In this document: one piece after another, positions 1-10,171 of the stretch
How positions within the stretch are numbered: position 1 is the first letter of the stretch
Layout: each line of letters opens with the position of its first letter
DNA from: GCA-003244245 sp032230565
Lineage (GTDB): Bacteria > Actinomycetota > Actinomycetes > Mycobacteriales > Pseudonocardiaceae
NCBI GenBank assembly: GCA_032230565.1
Contig: JAVXWL010000124.1
Coordinates: 1 to 41,820, forward strand
DNA length: 41,820 nt
Reading direction: 5' to 3'
The notes under the pieces: model-generated
Seen by the model: the letters and a program-made list of their open reading frames with translations, nothing else
Told to the model about the DNA's origin: nothing
Databases searched by the model: none
Position numbers and translations under genes: made by a program

Positions 1-1973
<1,973 letters not shown>

Positions 1974-2128
1974 CGTGACAGACCTCACTCGTATCGGGGC
2001 ACCCGTTGGAGGGCGGGTCGGCGGCGGGCGGCTGTGGCGTACCGCATGGCACGCCAGCGCCGCCGATCTGCAGGCCATCGTATGCCCAGCCCGACTACGG
2101 CGGTATCAGCGCAGGTCAGTCACGCACC

Positions 2129-2207
2129 CAAACGCCATGATCGCCGTCTGCGTGCCTTGAGCGACACGAAACTCTCGTGCCACGCATACAGACGGCGATC
2201 ATGTTTG
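2129..2207. terminator. Long hairpin between hpf and secA
   Basis: The 14-base arms 2137-2150 and 2189-2202 are exactly complementary. They are extended outward by CAAAC (2129-2133) and GTTTG (2203-2207) across a three-base bulge, and inward by CGTG (2151-2154) and CACG (2181-2184). A second small hairpin, CACGA/TCGTG (2165-2169, 2175-2179), sits in the loop. It begins 14 bases past the hpf stop codon and ends 156 bases before the secA start, so it can end or attenuate the hpf transcript before secA. There is no U tract. A processing site or mRNA-stabilising structure is the alternative. Confidence 0.6.
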
Positions 2208-2221
2208 ATGGTACGGGCGCC

Positions 2222-2911
2222 TCAGACGAGCTGGATCACTCCATAGTCAAAGCCGTGCCGGCGGTATACCACGCTGGGCAGTCCGGACGTGGCATCGGCG
2301 AACAGGTAGAAGTCGTGGCCCACGAGCTCCATCTCATAGAGCGCATCGTCGACGGTCATGGGTGTGGCGGAATGCCGCTTGCGCCGGACGACGCGCCCCG
2401 GTCCTTGCGCATCCGGGCCAGCCAGTGATTGGGCAGTCGGTGATTCGGCCCGCTGGGTGGGCAACTGGTAGTCAAGTTCTGGATCGGGTGGGTCGAGCAG
2501 CCCCGTCCGCTGGCCGTTCGTCTCGACCGCAGCATCGATGTCGGAGGTGAGGGTGGCTGCCAACGGCGCGGTGGCCTCGGCGACGGAGGTGGGGTGGCGG
2601 CGTCCGTAGTGGACCTTGCGGCGGTCTGCGACTCGGCGCAGCCGGTTGTCCAGCTTGCTCACCGCCGCATCTAGGGCGGCGTAGAAGTCGGCTCCACACG
2701 CCTCTGCGCGGACTACCTGCCCGCGACACCGACCAGTGATCTCTACCCGCTGGCAGCTCTTCGACTGCCGGGGATTGCGTTCGTGGAACAGCTCGACGTC
2801 GTAATGAACGGCCTTCTGGTCATACCGTTCGACGCGGGCGAGCTTCTCGGTAACGTGCATCCGGTAGTGATCGGGTACCTCGACGTTCCGGCCCTTCACG
2901 ACAATGTTCAC
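2222..2911 (-). CDS. hpf: Long-form ribosome hibernation promoting factor (HPF/RaiA family)
   Basis: HPF binds the 30S decoding channel in stationary phase or stress; the long form also pairs ribosomes into inactive 100S dimers. I chose GTG 2911 because GAGGAGG lies seven bases upstream and the product then begins M-N-I-V-V-K-G-R-N-V-E-V, the usual start of the family; an in-frame extension to about 2962 is possible but lacks support. Of 229 residues, about 1-110 form the S30AE domain and about 170-229 the C-terminal dimerisation domain (HSATPMTVDDALYEMELVGH, then a FDYGVIQLV end), joined by a variable linker. It is read toward secA, as in mycobacteria (Rv3241c). Two copies of a GTGATGATC motif lie upstream. 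Confidence 0.93.
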   Translation of the reverse strand: MNIVVKGRNVEVPDHYRMHVTEKLARVERYDQKAVHYDVELFHERNPRQSKSCQRVEITGRCRGQVVRAEACGADFYAALDAAVSKLDNRLRRVADRRKVHYGRRHPTSVAEATAPLAATLTSDIDAAVETNGQRTGLLDPPDPELDYQLPTQRAESPTAQSLAGPDAQGPGRVVRRKRHSATPMTVDDALYEMELVGHDFYLFADATSGLPSVVYRRHGFDYGVIQLV

Positions 2912-2966
2912 GGGCAACCTCCTCGCGTTGTCCAACAGGGACTTCATCGACGCCGGGGGCACTTCA

Positions 2967-3012
2967 GTGATGATCGCGGACGGCAGCAGCGGGGGCCGCC
3001 CGTGATGATCAC
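2967..3012. promoter_or_regulatory. Paired GTGATGATC motifs upstream of hpf
   Basis: GTGATGATCGC (2967-2977) and GTGATGATCAC (3002-3012) are near-identical 11-mers 35 bases apart, 56 and 91 bases upstream of the hpf start. The second is a perfect inverted repeat around a central G. The 256-base gap 2912-3167 holds no gene that I can see. Paired sites in front of a stress gene suggest a regulator, but none can be named. Confidence 0.3.
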
Positions 3013-3167
3013 TCGACCACCGGCGTCAGAACCATGGCTTTCTCGCCTCCTCCCGAACGGGCAGCGATGCTGATGCCCGGACCGTAGTCCGCTGACGGTG
3101 CACTCGCCAGAGCTTGGCCTCGCGAGTCGCAGGGTCAACGCTGTGGTAGGTATCACGCTGTCGACGG

Positions 3168-3845
3168 TTACGACGGTGCGTGACAACCGGCGGCAGCGAG
3201 CACCACGATCGCTGGCACAGGGGTACCCGTCCGGAGCAGCGCCGCGGCACACGCCGCAGCGGTTGTCCCGGTAGTCACCACGTCATCGATCAGCACCACG
3301 GCCGTGCCGGCGGGTGGTAGGCCGGCCCGGCGCGACAACACCCGTCCCGCCAGATTGGCCTGCCGAGCCGCCGCTGCCAGGCCCACCGAGTCGCGCACTC
3401 CGGGGGCGACCCGCAACGCGGGGGCGACCGCCGCGGCCACCCCCGCACCAGCCAGCGAAGCCGCCGCCCGCCGAGCCAGCACCGTCATGTGCTGCCCCCC
3501 ACGCCGACCCGCCGCCACCCGCCGAGACGGCACCGGTACCAACCACACCCCGGGTGTGCGCTGTGGATGCAGGCAGGGCAGTTGAAGCAGTGCGGACGCC
3601 AGTGCGGCGCCCAGCGGAGCAGCGAGGTCTCGGCGGCCGCGTTCCTTGTAGGCCAGCAGTGCCGTGCGTAACCGGCCGCGGTAGGTACCCAGCGCGTAGA
3701 CCGGCGGGCCAGCCGTGCAACACGGCGGATAGACCCGCACCGGAGCGCCCAGTAGGCCAGCACAGTCCGGGCACAACAACGGTCCGGGCACTGCGCAACC
3801 AGCGCATTCGACCGGCAACAGCAGATCCAGCAGCGGGTTCAGCAC
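3168..3845 (-). CDS. comF: ComF family phosphoribosyltransferase-like protein
   Basis: ComF proteins combine an N-terminal zinc-binding segment with a type I phosphoribosyltransferase fold. They are linked to DNA uptake in competent bacteria, but their role in actinobacteria is unknown. Visible here are a four-cysteine cluster (CAGCAVPGPLLCPDC) near the N-terminus and the PRPP-binding loop VVLIDDVVTTGTTAAAC near the C-terminus. The frame is open upstream to about 4049, but that would run into lpqB. GTG 3845, giving M-L-N-P-L-L-D-L-L-L and 225 residues, fits the family length, although the ribosome binding site is weak and the start is uncertain. The gene lies 119 bases downstream of lpqB, in the same place as Rv3242c. 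Confidence 0.85.
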   Translation of the reverse strand: MLNPLLDLLLPVECAGCAVPGPLLCPDCAGLLGAPVRVYPPCCTAGPPVYALGTYRGRLRTALLAYKERGRRDLAAPLGAALASALLQLPCLHPQRTPGVWLVPVPSRRVAAGRRGGQHMTVLARRAAASLAGAGVAAAVAPALRVAPGVRDSVGLAAAARQANLAGRVLSRRAGLPPAGTAVVLIDDVVTTGTTAAACAAALLRTGTPVPAIVVLAAAGCHAPS

Positions 3846-3964
3846 CTCACCAAGCGTGCCAGCGGCCCACCCAGTGCACCGGTCCCGCACACCGGTAGCC
3901 GGGCAGTTGTGCACATCGGTCGTGGCTGTCCCCACTGCCGCGGTGCCGGTGTTGCGCCGGTGCC

Positions 3965-5683
3965 TCAGCCCGGGTAGAGGGGTGCCGAGCCCGGTCCGAT
4001 CCCGCCGAGCAAGGGTTCCCACACCTCTTGGGTGTCCGAATACGCCCACAATCCCGTGGCGTCCGCGACCAACACCTCACGGCCGGGTGCGGCGACGACC
4101 TCGGTGAGCGGGCCGGTGAGGTTGGTGGCGGACAACTGCCGAACGGTGAGGCCGTCTGCCGACACCGACGACACCTGTGGGGACGGCCCGGCCGACGCCA
4201 CCACCAGAAGTTCTGGACGCGCCCAGTCCACGCTGGCGATGGGCGGCAGGCTGCCGTCTCGCAGCACCTGCGGATGGCGCAGGCTCACCAATCCAGACTC
4301 GGTCACCACCGCGGCCACCACCAGCCGGCCGCCGACCACCGCGGCCGCCTGCGCCCCGTCCCTGGACGACCGCAGCTCCGAGATAGTGCCCAATCTGGTC
4401 AGCTCGGTGGCGTTGACCTGGTAGGCCAACGGCGGGCCGGCGCCGGACAGGGCCACGCCCATCACCGTGCGACCGTTGATGACCGTCCACACCTCGGTGC
4501 CGGAGGGCCGCCAGGTGGGTCGGCTCATGGTGGCCGCGTCCAACGGCACCACCGCCAGATCACCGTCGGATGGCCCGACTCGCAGCTGCGGACGCCCGTC
4601 CGGACCGGCTACGACAGCCGCCAACAGCTCCCCACCAGGATTCGAGCTCGCGGCGCTGAGCACGCTGAACTGGCCAGCACCGGCCGAGCCCACTGCAGGA
4701 GTGCCGTCCAATTTGCGCAGTCGACCACCGACGACGACCAGCCCTGGCACCTCAGGCCGGGGTCCCGCCGGCGCGGCGTAGGCGGCGATGTCAGCCGAGC
4801 GCCACTCGGGCTGCTCCCCTACCAGCGGCTCACCGTCGGCGAGCAATCGCATCGGGGCGGGGACCAGGCCGTCGAGGGAGTTGACGATCTGCGCCGCGAC
4901 CAGGCGCCGTTGCTGATCGGTCAGCGCTTCCACCCCACTGAGGTTGATCACCGTCCGTCCCGAGCGGCTGACCAGCACGTTGGACCGCAGCCTGGTCCCG
5001 CCGGGGATCGCCGTCCGGACGGCACCGGCCAGCCGCTCAGACGGTCCAGCCAGCAGTAGGTCCAACACCCGCCCGGGTAGCGTGGATGCCGGTTGCGCGG
5101 ATACCCAGCGCAGGTCCGGCACCAGGGTGCCGCGGTTCGGGTCGACGAAGCTGACCCGAACTTGGCGGTAGTTGCGCTGCAAGGCGCTGGCCTCCACCAG
5201 CACACCCGGCGGTGGGTTGGTGATCCGCCACTCGCCATGCTCGGTGACCACGTCGAGCGGGATGGAGAAGGTTCCCGCCGCTGGCATGAAGCTGCCGTCG
5301 GCGGCTAGCACGCCAAGCCGCGAACCCCCCACCCGGATACGGCGGATGCCCCCATCGGGGCCTGCCTGCGGGGCAGCCCCGGGCGCATCCTCGATTATGG
5401 TCAGGCCGGCGCGGTCGTCCCAGTTCGCGGCCGCGGTGCGGGCCAGGAAAGCGCGGGCGGCGGCGTGCCCGCTCGCCGGGTTGCCGGTGGCCTCGATGAA
5501 CTCGCGCACCAACCGGAACGGGTCCACCCCCCGTTGTGGACCAGCGGACGACGCCGACCCGGAACCCACCGGCATGGACCGCACCACTTCGAGATCGGAG
5601 CTCTCCGGGACCGCCGCGCAGCCCGCCAGGGGGGCAACGATGAGCAGGACGGTGGCCAGCAGGCGTAGCAGGCGCATCGGCAT
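3965..5683 (-). CDS. lpqB: Lipoprotein LpqB, partner of the MtrAB two-component system
   Basis: LpqB is an extracytoplasmic lipoprotein that in mycobacteria interacts with the sensor MtrB and affects MtrA output and cell wall homeostasis. The 572-residue product starts M-P-M-R-L-L and has a lipoprotein signal peptide with lipobox LAGC, so the lipid-modified cysteine is near residue 22. A GerMN-type domain follows (about residues 180-290), then a C-terminal region with the repeated hydrophobic/glycine pattern of the LpqB beta-propeller. The start codon is two bases past the mtrB stop, so the two are surely co-transcribed. Length agrees with mycobacterial LpqB (about 580). Confidence 0.95.
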   Translation of the reverse strand: MPMRLLRLLATVLLIVAPLAGCAAVPESSDLEVVRSMPVGSGSASSAGPQRGVDPFRLVREFIEATGNPASGHAAARAFLARTAAANWDDRAGLTIIEDAPGAAPQAGPDGGIRRIRVGGSRLGVLAADGSFMPAAGTFSIPLDVVTEHGEWRITNPPPGVLVEASALQRNYRQVRVSFVDPNRGTLVPDLRWVSAQPASTLPGRVLDLLLAGPSERLAGAVRTAIPGGTRLRSNVLVSRSGRTVINLSGVEALTDQQRRLVAAQIVNSLDGLVPAPMRLLADGEPLVGEQPEWRSADIAAYAAPAGPRPEVPGLVVVGGRLRKLDGTPAVGSAGAGQFSVLSAASSNPGGELLAAVVAGPDGRPQLRVGPSDGDLAVVPLDAATMSRPTWRPSGTEVWTVINGRTVMGVALSGAGPPLAYQVNATELTRLGTISELRSSRDGAQAAAVVGGRLVVAAVVTESGLVSLRHPQVLRDGSLPPIASVDWARPELLVVASAGPSPQVSSVSADGLTVRQLSATNLTGPLTEVVAAPGREVLVADATGLWAYSDTQEVWEPLLGGIGPGSAPLYPG

Positions 5684-5685
5684 CG

Positions 5686-7359
5686 TCAGCGCCCCGGTCC
5701 AGCGGGCACTGCAGGTCCCTGCACGGGTGGCCCCGACCCTGGGGACCTCCCCGGGGAGCCCAGCGGCAGCGGGCTACCGGTGAGTGTGACGTCCCGGCTT
5801 CTCGGCAGCGTGAGCCGAAACGCGCTGCCCTTCCCGGGCGCACCCCAGGCCTGCAACCAGCCGCCGTGCAGGCGGGCGTCCTCCAGGCTGATCGAAAGGC
5901 CGAGTCCGGTGCCACCGGTGCGCCGATCACGCGAGGGGTCGCCCCGCCAGAATCGGGTGAACACCAGATCCTGCTGACCTGGCTGCAGTCCGATGCCGTG
6001 GTCGCGCACGAGCACCGCGACCGCGTCGGAGTTGCCCGCGACGGTCACTTCGACCGGGTGACCCTGGCCGTGGTCCAACGCGTTGGTCAGCTGATTGCGC
6101 AGGTTTCGCTCGACCCGCCGAGGGTCGACCTCGGCGAGCACCACGTCGTCCGGCAGTTTCAGCTCCAGCGCAGTGCCGGCACGGTCGGCCACCGCGCGCA
6201 CCGAAGCCGCCGCGTTCGCCACGGTGGTGCGCAAGTCGACAATCTCACCGTGCAGCTCGGCGACACCGGCGTCCAGCCGGGAGATCTCCAGCAGATCGGC
6301 CAGCAACGTCTCGAACCGGTCCAGCTCGCTGACCAGCAGCTCGACTGGGCGGTGCAGCACCGGGTGCAGCTTGTCGCGTGACTCGTAGAGCAGATCGGCG
6401 GCCATCCGGACCGTGGTCAGCGGGGTGCGCAACTCGTGGGACACATCGGAGGTGAAACCGCGCTGCAGTTCACCGAACTCCTCAAGCTGGCGGATCTGGC
6501 GCTGGATGCTGGCGGCCATCTCGTTGAACGAGGTGCCCAGCCGGGCCATGTCGTCCTCCCCGACGACCGGGATGCGCTCTTCGAGGTGACCGTGGGCGAA
6601 CCGTTCGGCGACCTCGGCGGCTTGCCGGACGGGGACCACCACCTGGCGGGTCACCAGGCTGGCGATGCCCGCGATCAGCACCAGCAGTACCAACCCGCCG
6701 ACCACCAGGGTGGACTGCACCAAGGTCAGCGTGCGCTGCTCGGCGGTGAGCGGGAACAGCAGGTACAGCTGCATGGTGCGACCCGCGCTGGCGACTGGCA
6801 TGCCGACGACCAGCATGGTTATCCCGGTCGAACCGCGTTGCACTGTGGCGATCTTGTGAGCGAGCGCGCCGCGTTCTACCGCGGACCGCAGTACCGCGGG
6901 GACGTCTTCCAGCGGACCGATCTTTTCCCCTGTGCCGGCCACCCCGGACGGGTCCCCACCGTCGACCAGCACCGGCTGGTAAGTGCCGGCGTTAGCCGTA
7001 GCGGGACCCGTACCGGTCGGATCTGGATTGGTCAGCCGATCGACCGCGGTGCTCAAGCGACCGGCCAGCGATGCCGAGGTGGGGTCCACCGCGCCGAGCT
7101 CGGACTCCACCAGGATCCTGCTGTTCTCGGCCTGCAACAGCGCGGCCTGCGTCTTGTTCTCGATCAGCCGCTGGGCGAGCTGGGCCTGCAGTACCATGCC
7201 CAGCACCAGGACCACGGTGGACGACAGCGCGACGGTGCTGCTCACCACCCGGACCTTCAAAGAGCGGCGCCAGACCGCACCGAACAGGGCGGCCAGCTCG
7301 CTGGCCGCTCCGGTGACCGGGCGTAGCTGGTCGGTCGCCCGTCCGGCGAGCGATGTCAC
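5686..7359 (-). CDS. mtrB: Sensor histidine kinase MtrB
   Basis: MtrB is the membrane kinase that phosphorylates MtrA and coordinates septation and cell wall turnover. Numbered from GTG 7359 (557 residues), it has membrane segments at about 38-60 and 216-236 flanking an extracytoplasmic sensor region, a HAMP domain at about 237-290, the H-box SDVSHELRTPL with His308, and an HATPase domain with NQLTNALDHG and GTGLGLSI. I prefer GTG 7359 because CAGGGA lies nine bases upstream, no overlap with mtrA is needed, and about 30 residues before WRRSL match the mycobacterial protein. An upstream GTG at 7425 would add 22 residues and overlap mtrA by 29 bases. Order mtrA–mtrB–lpqB is the classic operon. 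Confidence 0.93.
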   Translation of the reverse strand: MTSLAGRATDQLRPVTGAASELAALFGAVWRRSLKVRVVSSTVALSSTVVLVLGMVLQAQLAQRLIENKTQAALLQAENSRILVESELGAVDPTSASLAGRLSTAVDRLTNPDPTGTGPATANAGTYQPVLVDGGDPSGVAGTGEKIGPLEDVPAVLRSAVERGALAHKIATVQRGSTGITMLVVGMPVASAGRTMQLYLLFPLTAEQRTLTLVQSTLVVGGLVLLVLIAGIASLVTRQVVVPVRQAAEVAERFAHGHLEERIPVVGEDDMARLGTSFNEMAASIQRQIRQLEEFGELQRGFTSDVSHELRTPLTTVRMAADLLYESRDKLHPVLHRPVELLVSELDRFETLLADLLEISRLDAGVAELHGEIVDLRTTVANAAASVRAVADRAGTALELKLPDDVVLAEVDPRRVERNLRNQLTNALDHGQGHPVEVTVAGNSDAVAVLVRDHGIGLQPGQQDLVFTRFWRGDPSRDRRTGGTGLGLSISLEDARLHGGWLQAWGAPGKGSAFRLTLPRSRDVTLTGSPLPLGSPGRSPGSGPPVQGPAVPAGPGR

Positions 7360-7396
7360 CGCGAAATGATCCCTGACGCGGGCAGCGGCGCAGGCC

Positions 7397-8074
7397 TCAT
7401 GCGGTGCCGGCCTTATATCCGACACCGCGCACCGTGAGCACCACCTCGGGATGTTCGGGATCGCGCTCGACCTTCGAGCGCAGGCGCTGCACGTGCACGT
7501 TGACCAAGCGGGTGTCGGCGGCGTGCCGGTAGCCCCAGACCTGCTCGAGCAGCACCTCGCGGGTGAATACCTGGCGCGGCTTGCGGGCCAGCGCGAGCAG
7601 CAGCTCGAACTCCAGCGGCGTCAGTGAAATCGGTGTTCCGTCCCGGCTGACCCGGTGGCCTGGCACGTCGATCTCCAGGTCACCGATGGTGAGTTGTTCG
7701 GCGGGATCGGCGTCGATTCGGCGCAATCGGGCGCGCAACCGCGCCACCAGCTCCTGGGTCTTGGGCGGCTTGACCATGTAGTCGTCGGCGCCGGATTCCA
7801 GGCCCAGCACCACGTCGACGGTGTCGCTCTTCGCGGTGAGCATCACGACCGGGACGTCGGACTCGGCGCGGATTGCCTTGCACACGTCGATGCCGCTCAT
7901 GCCCGGCAACATCAAGTCCAACAACACCAGGTCGGGCTTCAACTCGCGCAGCGCGGGCATTACCTTGGTGCCCTCGCCGACCACCGCGGTCTCGAAGCCC
8001 GCCTGACGTAACGCGATGGACAACATCTCAGCGGACGCCGGATCATCCTCCACCACGAGCACACGAGTTGCCAT
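7397..8074 (-). CDS. mtrA: DNA-binding response regulator MtrA (OmpR family)
   Basis: MtrA is the response regulator of the MtrAB system, controlling cell wall hydrolases and linking replication with division in actinobacteria. The 225-residue protein has a receiver domain with acidic pair E9-D10-D11, phospho-acceptor Asp53 in DLVLLDLMLPGMSGIDVC, Thr80 and Lys102, and a winged-helix domain ending in VNVHVQRLRSKVE and VLTVRGVGYKAGTA. The stretch after Lys102 reads K-P-P-K-T-Q-E, whereas the family almost always has K-P-F-K-P-K-E. The phenylalanine and flanking charge are therefore lost at a site where receiver domains pack and dimerise. Otherwise the match to mycobacterial MtrA is very close. 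It starts at ATG 8074, first gene of mtrA–mtrB–lpqB. Confidence 0.97.
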   Translation of the reverse strand: MATRVLVVEDDPASAEMLSIALRQAGFETAVVGEGTKVMPALRELKPDLVLLDLMLPGMSGIDVCKAIRAESDVPVVMLTAKSDTVDVVLGLESGADDYMVKPPKTQELVARLRARLRRIDADPAEQLTIGDLEIDVPGHRVSRDGTPISLTPLEFELLLALARKPRQVFTREVLLEQVWGYRHAADTRLVNVHVQRLRSKVERDPEHPEVVLTVRGVGYKAGTA

Positions 8075-8126
8075 GCCACCATCGTGGCATTGCGTGCGAC
8101 GGTCCCGCCGGTCGGGCGGCGGTCGC

Positions 8127-8777
8127 TTAGCCGAGCAGCCGCACCGCCAGCTCGCTGAGGTTATTCGTTGTGGAGCCGCCGGCGCCGTCTAAGACAGACC
8201 ACGGGGCGAGCCAGTCATCGGCCGCCAGACCGTCATAGACGGCTGCGCACCGCGCCTGCAGTCCATGATCGATCTCATACTGGTCCTTCGCCCGCGTGCT
8301 GTCGGCGTCGGCCCGGCGGTCCGCACGGGCGGCGGCGAGGTTCAGCGGCACCCGCAGCAGCAGCTGCAGATCGGGCACCGGGACGCCGAACCGGTCGATT
8401 TCAAGGGCCCGGAGCCAATCGACGAACGGACCCCGCGCGTCTTCGTGCAGCCGCGCCGCGCCATATGCCGCGTTGGACGCGACGTAGCGATCCAGCAGTA
8501 CCACGTCGTGGCCGCATCGCAGCGCACGCAGCTGCTCGACGGCGCCTCGCCGGTCCAGGGCGAACAGCACCGCCATGCCGTGCACCGAGCCGGCCAGATC
8601 GCCCAGCCGGCCGTACAGCGCGTCGCGCGCCAGCTCAGCGTGCACGTCGAAGTCGTATCGGGGAAACGCCATCCGAGCGACACTCGCGCCCCGGGCGCTC
8701 AGCGCCGCGTCCAGGGCGTCGACGAGAGTTCGCTTGCCTGCCCCGTCCAGCCCCTCAATAACCACCAGCCGCCCCAC
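8127..8777 (-). CDS. tmk: Thymidylate kinase (dTMP kinase)
   Basis: This enzyme phosphorylates dTMP to dTDP for DNA synthesis in the cytoplasm. The 216-residue protein opens with the P-loop IEGLDGAGKRT (about residues 7-17). It carries the DRYVASNAAYG stretch typical of the DR(Y/W) substrate-binding motif at about residue 95, and a C-terminal lid region rich in arginine and aspartate. It starts at ATG 8777 and ends 53 bases before mtrA, the same neighbour as in mycobacteria (Rv3247c beside mtrA). The adenosylhomocysteinase gene that usually lies on its other side is not seen; a biotin carboxylase is there instead. Confidence 0.93.
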   Translation of the reverse strand: MGRLVVIEGLDGAGKRTLVDALDAALSARGASVARMAFPRYDFDVHAELARDALYGRLGDLAGSVHGMAVLFALDRRGAVEQLRALRCGHDVVLLDRYVASNAAYGAARLHEDARGPFVDWLRALEIDRFGVPVPDLQLLLRVPLNLAAARADRRADADSTRAKDQYEIDHGLQARCAAVYDGLAADDWLAPWSVLDGAGGSTTNNLSELAVRLLG

Positions 8778-8815
8778 GCCCGCACACGCTAGACCAGCGC
8801 AGGTCCCAACGAGGG

Positions 8816-10153
8816 TCAGGAGCGCATCCGGGCCACCAGACCGGTGTCGTACTGGCCTGAGACGAATTCCGGGTTCTCTAGTAGCTCAGCGTGAAAGGGC
8901 AGGTTGCACTTCGGCCCGGTGACGGTGAAGCTGGCAACCGCCAGGCGGGCCCGCTCCAGGGCCTGCTCCCGATCGCAGCCATGCACCACGAGCTTGGCGA
9001 GCAGCGAATCGTAGAACGGCGTCACCGTGGTGCCCGCCGCGTAACCAGAGTCGACTCGCACCCCCTTGCCGGTCGGTTCCACCCACGCGGTGACCGGCCC
9101 GGGACCGGGCAGGAAGCGCTTCGGGTCCTCGGCGTTGACCCGCAGTTCGATCGCGTGCCCGATCGGGGTCGCAGCGTCGACGTCGAAACCAGGTTCGGCG
9201 CCCTCGGCGATACGCAGTTGGGCGGCCACCAGGTCCACGCCATAGCGCGACTCGGTCACCGGGTGCTCCACCTGCAGCCGGGTGTTCATCTCCAGGAAAA
9301 AGAACTCACCGGTGTCCTGGTCGAGCAGGAACTCCACCGTTCCCGCATTGCGATAATCCACTGTGGCGGCGGCCCGCACCGCGGCGTGTTCCATCCGGCA
9401 GCGCAGATCCGCCTCGACAGCGGGTGACGGGCTTTCCTCAGCGACCTTCTGATGCCGCCGCTGCACCGAGCATTCGCGCTCCCCCAGCGCTACCACCCGA
9501 CCGTTAGCCAATCCCAGGACCTGCACCTCCACGTGCCGTACCCGCGGGAAGTACCGCTCGATGAACAACCTCGAGTCACCGAAGAGCCGCTGGGCAAAGG
9601 CGGCGACCTTGGTGTACTCAGCGCACACGGTCGCCGCATCGGTCGCCAACGCCATACCCATGCCACCTCCGCCGGCGGCGGCCTTGAGCATGACGGGGAA
9701 GCCGACCTTCTCGGCTTCAACGACCGCAGCGTCCTGCGTGGCCACGGCGCGAGCCGAACCGGGCGCCACCGGCACCCCGGCTGCCGCGACGGTTTCCCGG
9801 GCGGCCACCTTGTCACCCATCGCGGAGATCGCCTCAGCGCTGGGGCCCACCCACGCCAGGCCGGCGTCGGACACGCCGCGGGCGAACCCGGGGTCCTCGG
9901 ACAGAAACCCGTAACCGGGGTGCACCGCAACTACGCGGGTCCGTCGGGCCGCGCCGAGTAGCTGGTCGGCGTCCCGGTAGGCCTGAGCGGGTGGCCCAGT
10001 CAGCTCCACCGCCTCGTCGGCCTCGACGACGAACGGCAGCTCCGCATCCACCGAGGAGTGCACCGCGACGGTTCGGATGCCCATCGCCCGTGCGGAGCGG
10101 ATGACCCGCCGAGCGATCTCGCCTCGGTTGGCGATCAACAGTGACTCAAACAC
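8816..10153 (-). CDS. Stand-alone biotin carboxylase
   Basis: Biotin carboxylase uses ATP and bicarbonate to carboxylate biotin on a carrier protein, the first half-reaction of acyl-CoA carboxylases. The 445-residue protein has the N-terminal domain (SLLIANRGEIARRVIRSAR), the ATP-grasp domain with ECSVQRRHQKVAEESP and EFFFLEMNTRLQVEHPVTE, and the C-terminal domain ending in FHAELLENPEF. It stops there: the biotin carrier domain present in most actinobacterial alpha subunits (about 590 residues) is missing, and no carrier or carboxyltransferase gene is nearby. The glycine-rich ATP loop reads GGGGMGM, with Met where Lys or Arg is usual. It may serve an unlinked carboxylase such as acetyl-CoA or urea type, so I give no symbol. 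Confidence 0.88.
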   Translation of the reverse strand: MFESLLIANRGEIARRVIRSARAMGIRTVAVHSSVDAELPFVVEADEAVELTGPPAQAYRDADQLLGAARRTRVVAVHPGYGFLSEDPGFARGVSDAGLAWVGPSAEAISAMGDKVAARETVAAAGVPVAPGSARAVATQDAAVVEAEKVGFPVMLKAAAGGGGMGMALATDAATVCAEYTKVAAFAQRLFGDSRLFIERYFPRVRHVEVQVLGLANGRVVALGERECSVQRRHQKVAEESPSPAVEADLRCRMEHAAVRAAATVDYRNAGTVEFLLDQDTGEFFFLEMNTRLQVEHPVTESRYGVDLVAAQLRIAEGAEPGFDVDAATPIGHAIELRVNAEDPKRFLPGPGPVTAWVEPTGKGVRVDSGYAAGTTVTPFYDSLLAKLVVHGCDREQALERARLAVASFTVTGPKCNLPFHAELLENPEFVSGQYDTGLVARMRS

Positions 10154-10171
10154 GCACTACGCTCCTTACCA

